DNA of 64,000 nt from Natronococcus sp. AD-5 (GTDB lineage: Archaea; Halobacteriota; Halobacteria; Halobacteriales; Natrialbaceae), in assembly GCF_030734285.1 (NCBI RefSeq), contig NZ_CP132294.1, positions 4,030,001 through 4,094,000 on the forward strand. Reading direction: 5' to 3'. Both the position numbers and the translations under genes were made by a program. Under the pieces are notes generated by a model that searched no databases, was not told the DNA's origin, and was given only the letters and a program-made list of their open reading frames with translations. This document shows, one piece after another, positions 25,669-33,656 of this stretch (its first letter is position 1; every line of letters starts with the position of its first letter).

Positions 25669-25845
25669 TTCTGGCGCTTCGGCGGCGCGCGATCGATCTC
25701 GTCGGCCGGAACGACGTTCGCGAACACCGGGCCGGGCGTGAAGCGGAACTCGCCGGTCTCCTCCCCAGAAGTTGTCGGAGCCGGTGACGTCGGTCGGCGC
25801 GAGATCGGGCGCGAACCGGGTACGGGCGAACTCGACTCGCCGACC
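25669..25845 (-). pseudogene. Fragment of a MoxR-type AAA+ ATPase
   Basis: On the minus strand 25842-25765 reads VEFARTRFAPDLAPTDVTGSDNF, but after that the frame shifts by one base (an extra G near 25764). From 25764 to 25671 it continues EETGEFRFTPGPVFANV then ADEIDRAPPKRQ. These are consecutive MoxR motifs, including Walker B. The match stops abruptly after PPKRQ, so the rest of the ATPase is missing on both sides. The surrounding 25250-25945 region holds no intact gene. This is a decayed remnant, and no complete moxR is in the window. Confidence 0.75.
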
Positions 25846-25945
25846 GTTCTGCAGCGGGCGAACGCGCTTCGGACTGCCGGTCGCTCGCGCGGGACGATAT
25901 CGGGGGAAAACTGTTGCCCTTTTGACTATCCGGATCGAGTCCGGC

Positions 25946-26965
25946 TCACGTCGTTCCGGCCTCTCGCTCGAGTCGGTCGTAGTTGTCGTCGACGACCTCG
26001 AGGATCGCGATCAGCGCGCCGAGAACGACCGGGCCGAAGAACAGGCCCATGATTCCGAACGCGTAGATGCCGCCGAGTACGCCGACGATGATGACGGCGG
26101 GACTGATCTCGGCGTACCGGTCGACGACGATCGGGCGGAGGTAGTCGTCGGCGACCCCGACGACGATCGCGCTGTAGACGGTGAGCGCTACGGCGAGCAC
26201 CGGTTGGCCGGTCAGAAAGAGGTACACCGCGGCTGGGCCCCACACCAGCGGCGCACCCACGAGCGGCACGAGCGCGAGGATCACCATGACGACCGTCCAG
26301 AACGCGGCGTTCGGAATGCCGACCGCGACTAGCCCCAGACCGGCGATGACGCCCTGAACGATCGCGATCAGGACGTGACCGGCCAGGACGGCCCACAGGA
26401 CCTCGTCCAGTTCGTCGTAGAGTTCGTCCTGCACGTCCCCCGGCAGCGGCGTGATATCGCGGATCCAGGCCAGCAGCTCGGATCCGTCCTTGAGCAGGTA
26501 ATAGAGGAGAAAGAGCGCTACCCCGAAACCGATCAGGGCGTGCGTCACCGCGCTGAACCACGTGGTCGCCTGCTCGAGCGCGACCGTGCCGATCTGCTGC
26601 GTGGAGTCGGCCACGGTGCCCGCCAGGTCGATGTCCATCCCGGTCTGCTCTCCGATGGTCCGTTCGAGTTCGTCTAGCCGGGCCGCGTCGGCGTCGAGCT
26701 GCTGGACGATGGCGGCGGCGTCTTCCACGACCACCGCGGCGACGAGTACGAACGGAAGTATGAACCCGACGATCGCGAGGAAGACGAGCGAGAACGCGGC
26801 GATCGACGGCGAGATGCGCCCCTCGAGTCGCTCCTGGAGCGGAAAGAGCACGAACGCGAGCAACAGCGCCAGGAGGACGTACTGGAAAAACGGGACGACG
26901 AGTTGCCAGGAGAGGTACGCGAAAACCGTGACGAGTGCGAGGAGATAGCCCTTGCTGAGGTTCAC
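25946..26965 (-). CDS. AI-2E family transporter (permease-like membrane protein)
   Basis: A 339-residue protein of the UPF0118/AI-2E exporter family. It has two to three N-terminal membrane helices (YLLALVTVFAYLSWQLVVPFFQYVLLALLLAFVLFP), a soluble middle segment rich in Asp and Ala (about residues 85-130), then five helices with the family blocks YYLLKDGSELLAWI and GPAAVYLFLTGQ. Members export signalling molecules or exchange Na+ for H+; the substrate is unknown. I chose GTG 26965 because a TTTTAT box lies 26-31 bases before it; an in-frame ATG at 27019 is the alternative. Confidence 0.88.
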   Translation of the reverse strand: MNLSKGYLLALVTVFAYLSWQLVVPFFQYVLLALLLAFVLFPLQERLEGRISPSIAAFSLVFLAIVGFILPFVLVAAVVVEDAAAIVQQLDADAARLDELERTIGEQTGMDIDLAGTVADSTQQIGTVALEQATTWFSAVTHALIGFGVALFLLYYLLKDGSELLAWIRDITPLPGDVQDELYDELDEVLWAVLAGHVLIAIVQGVIAGLGLVAVGIPNAAFWTVVMVILALVPLVGAPLVWGPAAVYLFLTGQPVLAVALTVYSAIVVGVADDYLRPIVVDRYAEISPAVIIVGVLGGIYAFGIMGLFFGPVVLGALIAILEVVDDNYDRLEREAGTT

Positions 26966-26990
26966 GAGTCGGGTATCTACGGTCGTGTGG

Positions 26991-26996
26991 ATAAAA
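26991..26996 (-). promoter_or_regulatory. TATA-like box of the AI-2E transporter gene
   Basis: TTTTAT on the minus strand, centred about 28 bases before GTG 26965. Position and sequence fit a leaderless haloarchaeal promoter and favour the GTG over the ATG at 27019. Confidence 0.4.
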
Positions 26997-27080
26997 CCGC
27001 GCCCGACATATTCCGCCACAAGAGTGTCGTAAACAGTCGCAACACGGCTTCAAGGACTTGGTACGCCAACAACAGCACGG

Positions 27081-27794
27081 ATGTCTACCCAGCTCGATCC
27101 CCTCTCTCTTTCGGCGGATCTCCTGTACACGGTCAAGACCGAGGGGGATCCCGACTGGCTGCGATCGAACCTGGCGACGCTCGAGAAATCCCGGCTGGAT
27201 CGGTCCCTCGCCAGCCGCGAGCGGCGGCTCTCGTTCTGGCTCAACTGTTACAACGCCTACGCCCAGCTGCTTCTCGAGGAGACGCCGGAGCTGCTCGAGG
27301 GGGGCGTCGTCGACCGCTGGAAGTTCTTCGTCCGGGATCGGATCCCCATCGGCGGCGTCTGGCTGAGTCTCAACGATATCCAGCACGGGATGCTCCGGCA
27401 TTCGAAACACCCCTGGGGATTCGGGTACGTGCCACGGCCGTTTCCCTCCTCGTTCGAGCGCCGGTTCCGCCTCGAGACGTGCGATCCGCGGATTCACTTC
27501 GCGGTCAGTCGGGGCGGCGAACCCTGTCCGCCGATCGCGGTCTACTCGGCGACCGACGTCGACGAGGAACTGGACATCGCGATCCGGTGGTACTTAGAGG
27601 AGACCGTCGGGTACGATCCCCACGACGACGTCGCGACGATCCCGCGGCTCTTCCGGCGGTATCGCGGGGACTTCGGCGGTAAACGCGGCATCCGAGAGTT
27701 CCTCCGGGAGTACGACGCGATTCCGCCCGACGCAACGCCGTCGCTCGCGTACGAGCGACTCGACGGTTTCGACCTCGACTTCGTCGACCGGTGA
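27081..27794 (+). CDS. DUF547-domain protein
   Basis: A 237-residue soluble protein with the DUF547 core: RRLSFWLNCYNAYAQLLLEE, then WLSLNDIQHGMLRHSKHPWGFGYVPRPF, then DPRIHFAVSRGGEPCPPIAVY with a conserved Cys. The W-N-Y-N-A-Y, His and Cys set resembles a papain-like or transglutaminase-like catalytic arrangement, but activity is unproven. It is divergent from the AI-2E transporter, 115 bases apart. It has no signal peptide. Confidence 0.9.
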   Translation: MSTQLDPLSLSADLLYTVKTEGDPDWLRSNLATLEKSRLDRSLASRERRLSFWLNCYNAYAQLLLEETPELLEGGVVDRWKFFVRDRIPIGGVWLSLNDIQHGMLRHSKHPWGFGYVPRPFPSSFERRFRLETCDPRIHFAVSRGGEPCPPIAVYSATDVDEELDIAIRWYLEETVGYDPHDDVATIPRLFRRYRGDFGGKRGIREFLREYDAIPPDATPSLAYERLDGFDLDFVDR

Positions 27795-27827
27795 GCCCGA
27801 CGGGGTCTCGCGGTCGGTCGCCCGCCC

Positions 27828-28418
27828 CTACACGTCGCGGCGTTCGATGCGCGCGGTCGGCGCGTTTCGCATGACGCCGCGCGCGGCGCGCTCGGCGTTC
27901 GACTGCGAGCTGTACCCCTCGCCGCTGTCGGCGATGATGTTTCCGTTCCAGTGGACGAGCCGCCAGCGCCACTCGTCGGCTCGATCCCGGTACACCTCGA
28001 AGCGGCTCCGTCGACCGTCCTCCCGGCTCGCCTCGGGCGTTCCCGCCGCGCCTTTGGCGATCGCTTCCGGCGGTATCGACGCCGTCGCCGGATCCGCCAC
28101 CGACTCCGTTCGCTCGCCGGTCGAATCGTCGGTTCCGGCGTCACCGGTCGGTTCCGCGTCGCGGACTCGGACGCTCGTTCCGTCGGGGTCGTCCCACTCG
28201 AGTTCGAACTCGAGTTCGGTTACCGGCGGCTCTCCGTCCTCGCGTTCGGCCTCGAGTTCGGCGACGACCCGCGGGGGAACGTCGACGCTGAGGAGGGTGT
28301 CCGCCGTGTGCAGTTCGACGGTGGTCCCCGCTTCGAGTGCGTCCGCGAATTCGCGGAAGACGGCGGCCAGGTCGGCTCGATCGTAGGCGTGCTCGAGTTC
28401 GAACAGCGTTTCTGCCAT
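27828..28418 (-). CDS. amphi-Trp domain protein fused to a HVO_2922/DUF1508-type domain
   Basis: A 196-residue two-domain protein. The N-terminus (MAETLFELEHAYDRADLAAVFREFADALEAG) is the haloarchaeal amphi-Trp domain. After an acidic Gly/Thr-rich linker (about residues 85-135), the C-terminus has FEVYRDRADEWRWRLVHWNGNIIADSGEGYSS, the YegP/DUF1508 fold known from HVO_2922. Its function is unknown. It lies alone, 33 bases convergent to the DUF547 gene. Confidence 0.85.
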   Translation of the reverse strand: MAETLFELEHAYDRADLAAVFREFADALEAGTTVELHTADTLLSVDVPPRVVAELEAEREDGEPPVTELEFELEWDDPDGTSVRVRDAEPTGDAGTDDSTGERTESVADPATASIPPEAIAKGAAGTPEASREDGRRSRFEVYRDRADEWRWRLVHWNGNIIADSGEGYSSQSNAERAARGVMRNAPTARIERRDV

Positions 28419-28554
28419 ACGTTCTCTAGAGGATGCGTCGAGTTAGCACTTTCACCGGCGGCCGTCGCTCCCGGGCCGGTTTCGGAGCGGAAACAGACGA
28501 CGTAACGCGCGGCGACGGCGGCGCCGTTCGCCCGCCGACCGCAAGCACGGCCGG

Positions 28555-29283
28555 CTACAGTTGCGTCGCGGCCTCGAGCGCGATGTCGATCGCACGGCCG
28601 ACGTTGTTCTTCGCCTTCTCGGGGAGTTCGTCGTCCTCGGTGGCGGTGCCCTTCTGCGTGCCTTCGACGAGGTTGCCGTCGACGGTGCAGATCGCGCCCG
28701 CGCGGAGTCCGCGCCGGCGCGCCAGCGTGAAGACCGCGGCGGCCTCCATCTCGACCGAGAGCAGGCCGGCGGCCTCCCAGTCGGCGACGTACGCGTCGGT
28801 CTCGGCGTAGTAGGCGTCGTCGGAGGCGATCGGGCCGACGTGGACGTCTTCGTCGTTAGCTTCGGCGGAGTCGACGAGCGACGTGAGCACCTCGTAATCG
28901 GGGGCGGCTGGGTACTCGACGGCCTCGTACCGCTTCGAGGTCCCCTCGTTCTTCGCGGCGCCGGTCGCGACGATCATGTCGCCGATCTCGATCTCCGACT
29001 GGAGGGCGCCGGTCGTCCCGACGCGGATGAACGTCTCGACGCCGACGTTCGCCATCTCCTCGAGCGCGATGGCCGCGGAGGGACAGCCGATTCCCGTCGA
29101 GCAGATCGTCAGCTCCCGGTCGCCGTACGTCGCGTTGACGACCTTGTACTCGCGGTTCTGGGCGACGGTCTCCGCCTCGTCGCAGTGGTCGGCGATGCGA
29201 TCGACGCGGCCCGGATCGCCCGGAATGAGTGCGGTATCCGCCAGTTCTCCCTCGTCGACCAACAGGTGTGGTTGCGTTACCAT
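28555..29283 (-). CDS. udp: Nucleoside phosphorylase (uridine phosphorylase type)
   Basis: A 242-residue PNP/UDP-family phosphorylase that splits nucleosides into base and (deoxy)ribose-1-phosphate. Motifs are PGDPGRVDRIADHCD, STGIGCPSAAIALEEM, FIRVGTTGALQ (phosphate site) and LLSVEMEAAAVFTLA, with the Glu-Met-Glu that contacts ribose. Purine or pyrimidine specificity cannot be read. It belongs to a local group with PfkB kinase, ribose-1,5-bisphosphate isomerase and deoC, which would use its product. Confidence 0.93.
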   Translation of the reverse strand: MVTQPHLLVDEGELADTALIPGDPGRVDRIADHCDEAETVAQNREYKVVNATYGDRELTICSTGIGCPSAAIALEEMANVGVETFIRVGTTGALQSEIEIGDMIVATGAAKNEGTSKRYEAVEYPAAPDYEVLTSLVDSAEANDEDVHVGPIASDDAYYAETDAYVADWEAAGLLSVEMEAAAVFTLARRRGLRAGAICTVDGNLVEGTQKGTATEDDELPEKAKNNVGRAIDIALEAATQL

Positions 29284-29406
29284 ACGCCCGCGTTCCGCGG
29301 GCGGCGAGAAAAAAGGTTCGAGGACGAGCCCCGCCCCGCTATCGGTCGGCAGTCCTCGACGCCGCCCTCGGGCCCCGTTTGCGCGTCGATCGACCGATCC
29401 GAGCGG

Positions 29407-29709
29407 TTATCTGGTCGGATACACCTCGACCCGATCGGACCTGACAACGACCGCGAGATCGTCGACCTCGAACGCGACCTTGCCGGCCGACCGCCCGCGA
29501 CCGTCGTGGGTGCTCGCGAAGAGCGCGTCGAGGGCTTCGGGATCGATGTAGTCGTACAGTCGGACGCTGGAAGCGGTGACGTCCTCGTCGTGGTACGCTG
29601 CCAGTGCCGTTACGACGGCGATACTCGGCGGTTCGTTCTCGTTTCGATCGTACTGGACGCGCTGACCGAATCCACATCCAGGGGACTCTCCTCTCGTTCG
29701 TTCCTTCAT
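29407..29709 (-). CDS. HalOD1 output-domain protein
   Basis: A 100-residue protein. VQYDRNENEPPSIAVVTALAAYHDEDVT, then LYDYIDPEALDALFAST and VAFEVDDLAVVVRSD, match the haloarchaeal HalOD1 domain, usually found as an output module of signalling proteins. Stand-alone copies are common in haloarchaea and their role is unknown. A 7+7 base hairpin (29717-29734) lies immediately before its ATG. Confidence 0.88.
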   Translation of the reverse strand: MKERTRGESPGCGFGQRVQYDRNENEPPSIAVVTALAAYHDEDVTASSVRLYDYIDPEALDALFASTHDGRGRSAGKVAFEVDDLAVVVRSDRVEVYPTR

Positions 29710-29716
29710 GTCTCTC

Positions 29717-29734
29717 AGTCACGTCTCCGTGACT
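29717..29734 (-). promoter_or_regulatory. Inverted repeat immediately upstream of the HalOD1 gene
   Basis: AGTCACGTCTCCGTGACT: 7-base arms and a 4-base loop, 7 bases before ATG 29709. It would form a hairpin in the leader or serve as an operator. A TATA-like CCTATTTG lies about 55 bases before the ATG, so the repeat may be transcribed. Confidence 0.45.
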
Positions 29735-29894
29735 ACCCGTGCGACTGGCCAACGCCGCTCGACAAATAGGTACCGCTACCTAACACCGGCTGAGAATCGT
29801 CAGACGTGTGTCACCCCTTTGTCACCCGATCGTCGTTCGTGCGTCAGACGTTTGCACCTTTCCTGTCATACGGACGCGTATAAAGCAGTACCGT

Positions 29895-30797
29895 TCAGTA
29901 CCGTTCCGTGAGAAACGACTCGACCTCCGCCGCGGACGGGACGCTGCGTGCGCCCTCGCGGCTCGCCGTGAGCGCGCCGCAGGCGTTCGCGTACTCGAGC
30001 GCCCGTTCCACGTCGAATCCGCCGTCGTCCGGCCACGCGCCCGTTATCGCCGTCGCGATGAATCCGGCGGCGAAGGCGTCGCCCGCTCCGGCCGTATCGA
30101 CCGAGTCGATCTCGAATCCCGGGTGGACGTACGATCCGTTCGGCGTGTGCACCTCCGCGCCGTCGGCGCCGTGTTTGACGACGACGATCCGGTCGTTGAA
30201 ATCCGATCCGATGTACTCGTCCTCGAGCACCGTTTCGGCCTCGCGATCGTTCACGAAGATGACGTCGGAACGCGAGAGCGCCTCGCCGTAGTCGCGGTCG
30301 CCGAGCCGGCGGCCGGGATCGAAACTGACGGTGAGGTCGCCCGCGCTCGCGATCGACGCGATTTCCGCGGCGGTGTCCGGCCGCTGGCTCGTCAGGTGGA
30401 CGTGGTTCGCCGCCCGAATGCAGTCCGGTTCGAGGTCCGCCGGCGTCACGGCTTCGTTGACGCCGTCGTTGCCGAGCACCGCGACCTCGCCGCCGTCCTC
30501 GACCAGCAGGTACTTGACCGCCGTGTTCGCCCCGTCGACGATCCGCACGCCGTCCAAGGAGACGCCGGCCTCCTCGAGTTCGTGGCGAGCGAGCAGTCCG
30601 CTGTCGTCGTCGCCGACGCTCCCGATGAGCCCGGTGTCGACCTCGAGTCCGGCGAGGGTCGCGGCGACGTTCGCGGCGCTCCCGCCGCCGGACTGACGCT
30701 GCGAGCGGATCGTCGCTTCGCCGTCGGCGACGGGAAGTCGATCGATACGTAGCGTCACGTCCCAGTTAACGTGACCGGCAGTGAGGACCGTGACCAT
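29895..30797 (-). CDS. PfkB-family carbohydrate kinase (candidate ribose-1-phosphate kinase or ribokinase)
   Basis: A 300-residue ribokinase-family enzyme with the N-terminal GHVNWDVTLRIDRLP, the GGGSAANVAATLAGL signature, VKHGADGAEV and the C-terminal ATP/anion-hole motif DTAGAGDAFAAGF with the catalytic Asp. The sugar substrate is not decided by sequence alone. In haloarchaea a PfkB enzyme acts as ATP-dependent ribose-1-phosphate kinase in a pentose bisphosphate pathway. The phosphorylase and isomerase nearby make that attractive, but ribokinase or fructokinase remain possible. ATG 30797 starts MVTVLTAGHVNWD. Confidence 0.9.
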   Translation of the reverse strand: MVTVLTAGHVNWDVTLRIDRLPVADGEATIRSQRQSGGGSAANVAATLAGLEVDTGLIGSVGDDDSGLLARHELEEAGVSLDGVRIVDGANTAVKYLLVEDGGEVAVLGNDGVNEAVTPADLEPDCIRAANHVHLTSQRPDTAAEIASIASAGDLTVSFDPGRRLGDRDYGEALSRSDVIFVNDREAETVLEDEYIGSDFNDRIVVVKHGADGAEVHTPNGSYVHPGFEIDSVDTAGAGDAFAAGFIATAITGAWPDDGGFDVERALEYANACGALTASREGARSVPSAAEVESFLTERY

Positions 30798-30841
30798 GGT
30801 AGATCGGAGATGTCGAGGAGACGGCGTCGGGGGCAAAAAGT

Positions 30842-31663
30842 CTAGGTGACGAGAAACAGCAACACGTTGTGGATGCCCGGTCCGAGCCCGATCGCGGCGA
30901 CCAACGCGAGGAGCGTCCGCGCCTGCCGCGGCGCGTCCTCGACGTAGTCTTTGAACAGGCCGACGATCGCCAGCGCCAGCGCGACCTTCACGAGGACGAA
31001 CAGCCAGCCGCCGCCGACGTACTCGGCGGTCGGGAGGGAGCTACCCGCCTCGAGGATCACCCGCGAGAGGGGGACGTCCTCGCCGGCACCGAGGAGGTCG
31101 TAGCCGATGGCGGTCGAGACGCCGTCCAAGGCGTGGCCGAAAACGACCAGCGCGCCCGTCGCACCCGTGACGGCCGCGACGTCGGTGAACCAAAGACTGA
31201 GCGCGATCCAGGCCAGCGCCGTCACGATCCCGGTGACGACGACGGCGATGACGGGCCAGAACGGCTCGAAGACCCCCTCTTCCCACCGGACGAAGATCGT
31301 GACCATCGCGAAGGTGACGAAGAAGCCGGTGCCGACGACGCCGACGAGTCGCTCGATGGTCGACTGGAGGCCGCCCGCGTGGAGGAAGATCCCGATCAGC
31401 CAGACGACGCCGGCGACCAGCGCCGTCACCGCGTAGACGCTCGGCGTACTGAACAGCACGGCGATGCTGTCGGGATACGCCTCGAGCTGGTAGAGGACGT
31501 GTAACGTCGAGCCGAACATCATCCACGGCGCGAACGCGAGCACCGTCCGATCGGTCACCGGCGGACCGATCGCCCACAGCAATGCGACGACACCCACCAG
31601 CACCACGACGAGCGGCACGAGTAACTGCCACGGTGGAACCGTAAACCCCTCTGGAAGCACCAT
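30842..31663 (-). CDS. DUF63 family membrane protein
   Basis: A 273-residue protein with seven or eight membrane helices, starting MVLPEGFTVPPW. Typical DUF63 blocks are APWMMFGSTLHVLYQLEAYPD, FGHALDGVSTAIGYDLLG and the last helix GLGPGIHNVLLF. The family is confined to archaea and has no known function. It lies 45 bases upstream of the PfkB gene on the same strand and may be co-transcribed with it. Confidence 0.9.
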   Translation of the reverse strand: MVLPEGFTVPPWQLLVPLVVVLVGVVALLWAIGPPVTDRTVLAFAPWMMFGSTLHVLYQLEAYPDSIAVLFSTPSVYAVTALVAGVVWLIGIFLHAGGLQSTIERLVGVVGTGFFVTFAMVTIFVRWEEGVFEPFWPVIAVVVTGIVTALAWIALSLWFTDVAAVTGATGALVVFGHALDGVSTAIGYDLLGAGEDVPLSRVILEAGSSLPTAEYVGGGWLFVLVKVALALAIVGLFKDYVEDAPRQARTLLALVAAIGLGPGIHNVLLFLVT

Positions 31664-31744
31664 ACGTGCACACTGCCACACAGCAGTGACTAACACTTTC
31701 CGATTAAGTATCGGACGCGAAACCGAACGCCTTCGCCGCTACCG

Positions 31745-32476
31745 CTACGCCGGCCCGTCGACGTTCACGACCCACGGCTCCTCGCCGCAGAGCCAGATGA
31801 TTCCGGTGTGGGTCTCGTCGGTCGGGTTCGTATCGCGGTGAACCAGCTTCGGCGGGACGTGGAAACACTCGCCGATTTCGATCCGCGCGACCCGCTCGCC
31901 CGCCGGTCCGTACTCGGTTTCGCTCGGACCGTCGACGGCGTAGCCGAAGTAGACGTTGTCACCGTGGTGGTGCCAGCCGGCGGCGGCACCGCCCGCGGCC
32001 CGGACGCGCATCAGCAGGACGTCGTCGTCGGGAAAGGGCGTCTTCCGAACGAGATCCGGGCTCTCGACCGTCGGGACGAGTCCGTCCGGTCCGACGACGT
32101 CCGCCGCCGCGTCCCCGACGACGCCGACCGGCGGATCGACCGCCGTGGCGGCCGCGTCGCCGTCGACGACCGCGAGGAGCTCGAGCGGACCGTTCTCGGC
32201 GGCGTACTTGCGGGGCGCCTCAGCGGAGATACGGAGGAAATCGCCCGCCGTCAGCTCCGTCGGACGCTCGTCCGCGCTGCAGGCGACGCCGCCGCGCCCC
32301 GCGCGAACCCACCCGTAGACCGCGCCTCCGCGGCGGAACCACGACGACTCGTCGTCGACGCGAAGCTCGATCAACCGTCGGTCGTCGACTCGAACGAGGG
32401 TCCGCTCGACGAGACCCGCGACCGGCTCCGCCGGTTCGACCGTCGTCGGATCGACGACCTCGATCTCGTCGCTCAT
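31745..32476 (-). CDS. Bicupin-like protein
   Basis: A 243-residue protein with two beta-barrel halves. The first (residues about 40-105) lacks metal histidines. The second carries the cupin motif GWHHHGDNVYFGYAVDG and GECFHVPPKLVHRDTN, a full metal set. It binds a metal and an unknown small ligand. The degenerate N-terminal barrel is probably structural. It is on the same strand as the neighbouring isomerase, with 129 bases between. Confidence 0.8.
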   Translation of the reverse strand: MSDEIEVVDPTTVEPAEPVAGLVERTLVRVDDRRLIELRVDDESSWFRRGGAVYGWVRAGRGGVACSADERPTELTAGDFLRISAEAPRKYAAENGPLELLAVVDGDAAATAVDPPVGVVGDAAADVVGPDGLVPTVESPDLVRKTPFPDDDVLLMRVRAAGGAAAGWHHHGDNVYFGYAVDGPSETEYGPAGERVARIEIGECFHVPPKLVHRDTNPTDETHTGIIWLCGEEPWVVNVDGPA

Positions 32477-32605
32477 GGTGTGCGGTAGCGTCGGGATCGC
32501 ATTACCGCTGTCGGAGCTCACAGCCCGATCGGCGGTCCGGTTTGTCGCAGCCGAGGGCGGTGACGCGGCTCGAGAGGATAGTGGCGCGGCCGACTCGGTC
32601 TCCGG

Positions 32606-33586
32606 CTACGCCTCCCAGGGTTCGGCCGTCGTGTCGCCGAACAGCTCCCGCATGAGCGTGACGATGCTCTCGGGCGGGAACTGGCCGCGCTCGGTCACGA
32701 TCGCGTCGACGTAGCGCGGCGGCGTGACGTCGAACCCGGGGTTCTCGACGACGAGCCCCTCGTCGGCGGAGTTTCCGCCGGTGATGTCCGCCCGTTCGTC
32801 TTCGGAGAGCACCTCGGTCTCGTCGCGCATCTCGATCGCGACGGTGTGGCCGGTCATCGTGTCGGGGTGGAGCTTGATCGTCTGGGCGGCGACCATCACC
32901 GGCACGCCGCGTTCCCGGGCGTTGACCGCCAGTCCGCTGGTTCCGACCTTGTTGATGACGCTGCCGTCGGCGGCGATGCTGTCCGCCCCGACCAGAACGT
33001 GATCGGCGTCGTCTAGGTACCGCCGGGCCGCGTTGTCGACGACCAGCGTGACCGGGACGTCCCACTCCCGGAGCTGCCGCGCCGTGATGTGGCCCTGTTT
33101 GCGCGGGCGGGTCTCCTTGACGATCGCCTCCACGCGCTTGCCGGCGTCCAGCGCCGCCTCGACGCAGGAGAGCGCGTCCGTCGAGTGACAGTGGGTCATA
33201 ACCACGTCGCCGTCGCGCAGGCGGTTCGCCCCGACCTCGCCGAGTCGCTCCTGGGCCTGCTCGAGTTCGGCCTGAAACTCCTCGGCGCGGTCGATCGTCG
33301 TTCTCCGCAGCTCCGAGACGGTCTCGCCGCTCGTTCCCTGGAGCACGTACCGGAGCGCGTTCGGCAGGCTCACGGCGGTCGGGCGCGTCTCGTAGAGCGC
33401 CCTGGCGGCGGCGCGCAGCTGGGCGCGAAACGCCGCAGGCGTCGCGGCGTCCGAACGGTCGGCCTGGACGGCGAGCGCCTCCGCGGCCGCGTCGGCGATC
33501 GTCGCCGCGCCCCGAATCTCCATCTCCGCGATGTCCTCGGCGGTGTCTTCGACGATCGCGTCGACGCCGGGATGTTCGTCTACCAT
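32606..33586 (-). CDS. Ribose-1,5-bisphosphate isomerase
   Basis: A 326-residue member of the eIF2B-alpha/methylthioribose-1-phosphate isomerase superfamily. MEIRGAATIADAAAEAL is followed by MTHCHSTDALSCVEAAL with the catalytic Cys, KETRPRKQGHITARQL, DHVLVGADSIAADGSVINKVGTSGLAVNA with the catalytic Asp, and FDVTPPRYVDAIVTERG. R15P isomerases make ribulose-1,5-bisphosphate for AMP or nucleoside degradation; no RuBisCO is in this window. It starts as a leaderless ATG 33586, divergent from deoC. Confidence 0.88.
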   Translation of the reverse strand: MVDEHPGVDAIVEDTAEDIAEMEIRGAATIADAAAEALAVQADRSDAATPAAFRAQLRAAARALYETRPTAVSLPNALRYVLQGTSGETVSELRRTTIDRAEEFQAELEQAQERLGEVGANRLRDGDVVMTHCHSTDALSCVEAALDAGKRVEAIVKETRPRKQGHITARQLREWDVPVTLVVDNAARRYLDDADHVLVGADSIAADGSVINKVGTSGLAVNARERGVPVMVAAQTIKLHPDTMTGHTVAIEMRDETEVLSEDERADITGGNSADEGLVVENPGFDVTPPRYVDAIVTERGQFPPESIVTLMRELFGDTTAEPWEA

Positions 33587-33609
33587 ACCGGTCGTAGCAG
33601 GCCGGGACC

Positions 33610-33616
33610 AATAAGG
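33610..33616 (-). promoter_or_regulatory. TATA-like box of the ribose-1,5-bisphosphate isomerase gene
   Basis: CCTTATT on the minus strand, centred 27 bases before ATG 33586, in a 70-base divergent region shared with deoC. Confidence 0.45.
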
Positions 33617-33626
33617 AATCGGGCGG

Positions 33627-33634
33627 GTTTTTGA
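33627..33634 (+). promoter_or_regulatory. TATA-like box of deoC
   Basis: GTTTTTGA centred about 27 bases before ATG 33657, back to back with the box of the isomerase gene. The two promoters probably compete for or share one regulator. Confidence 0.45.
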
Positions 33635-33656
33635 TGATTCGCCGAGTCGGTCCGCT

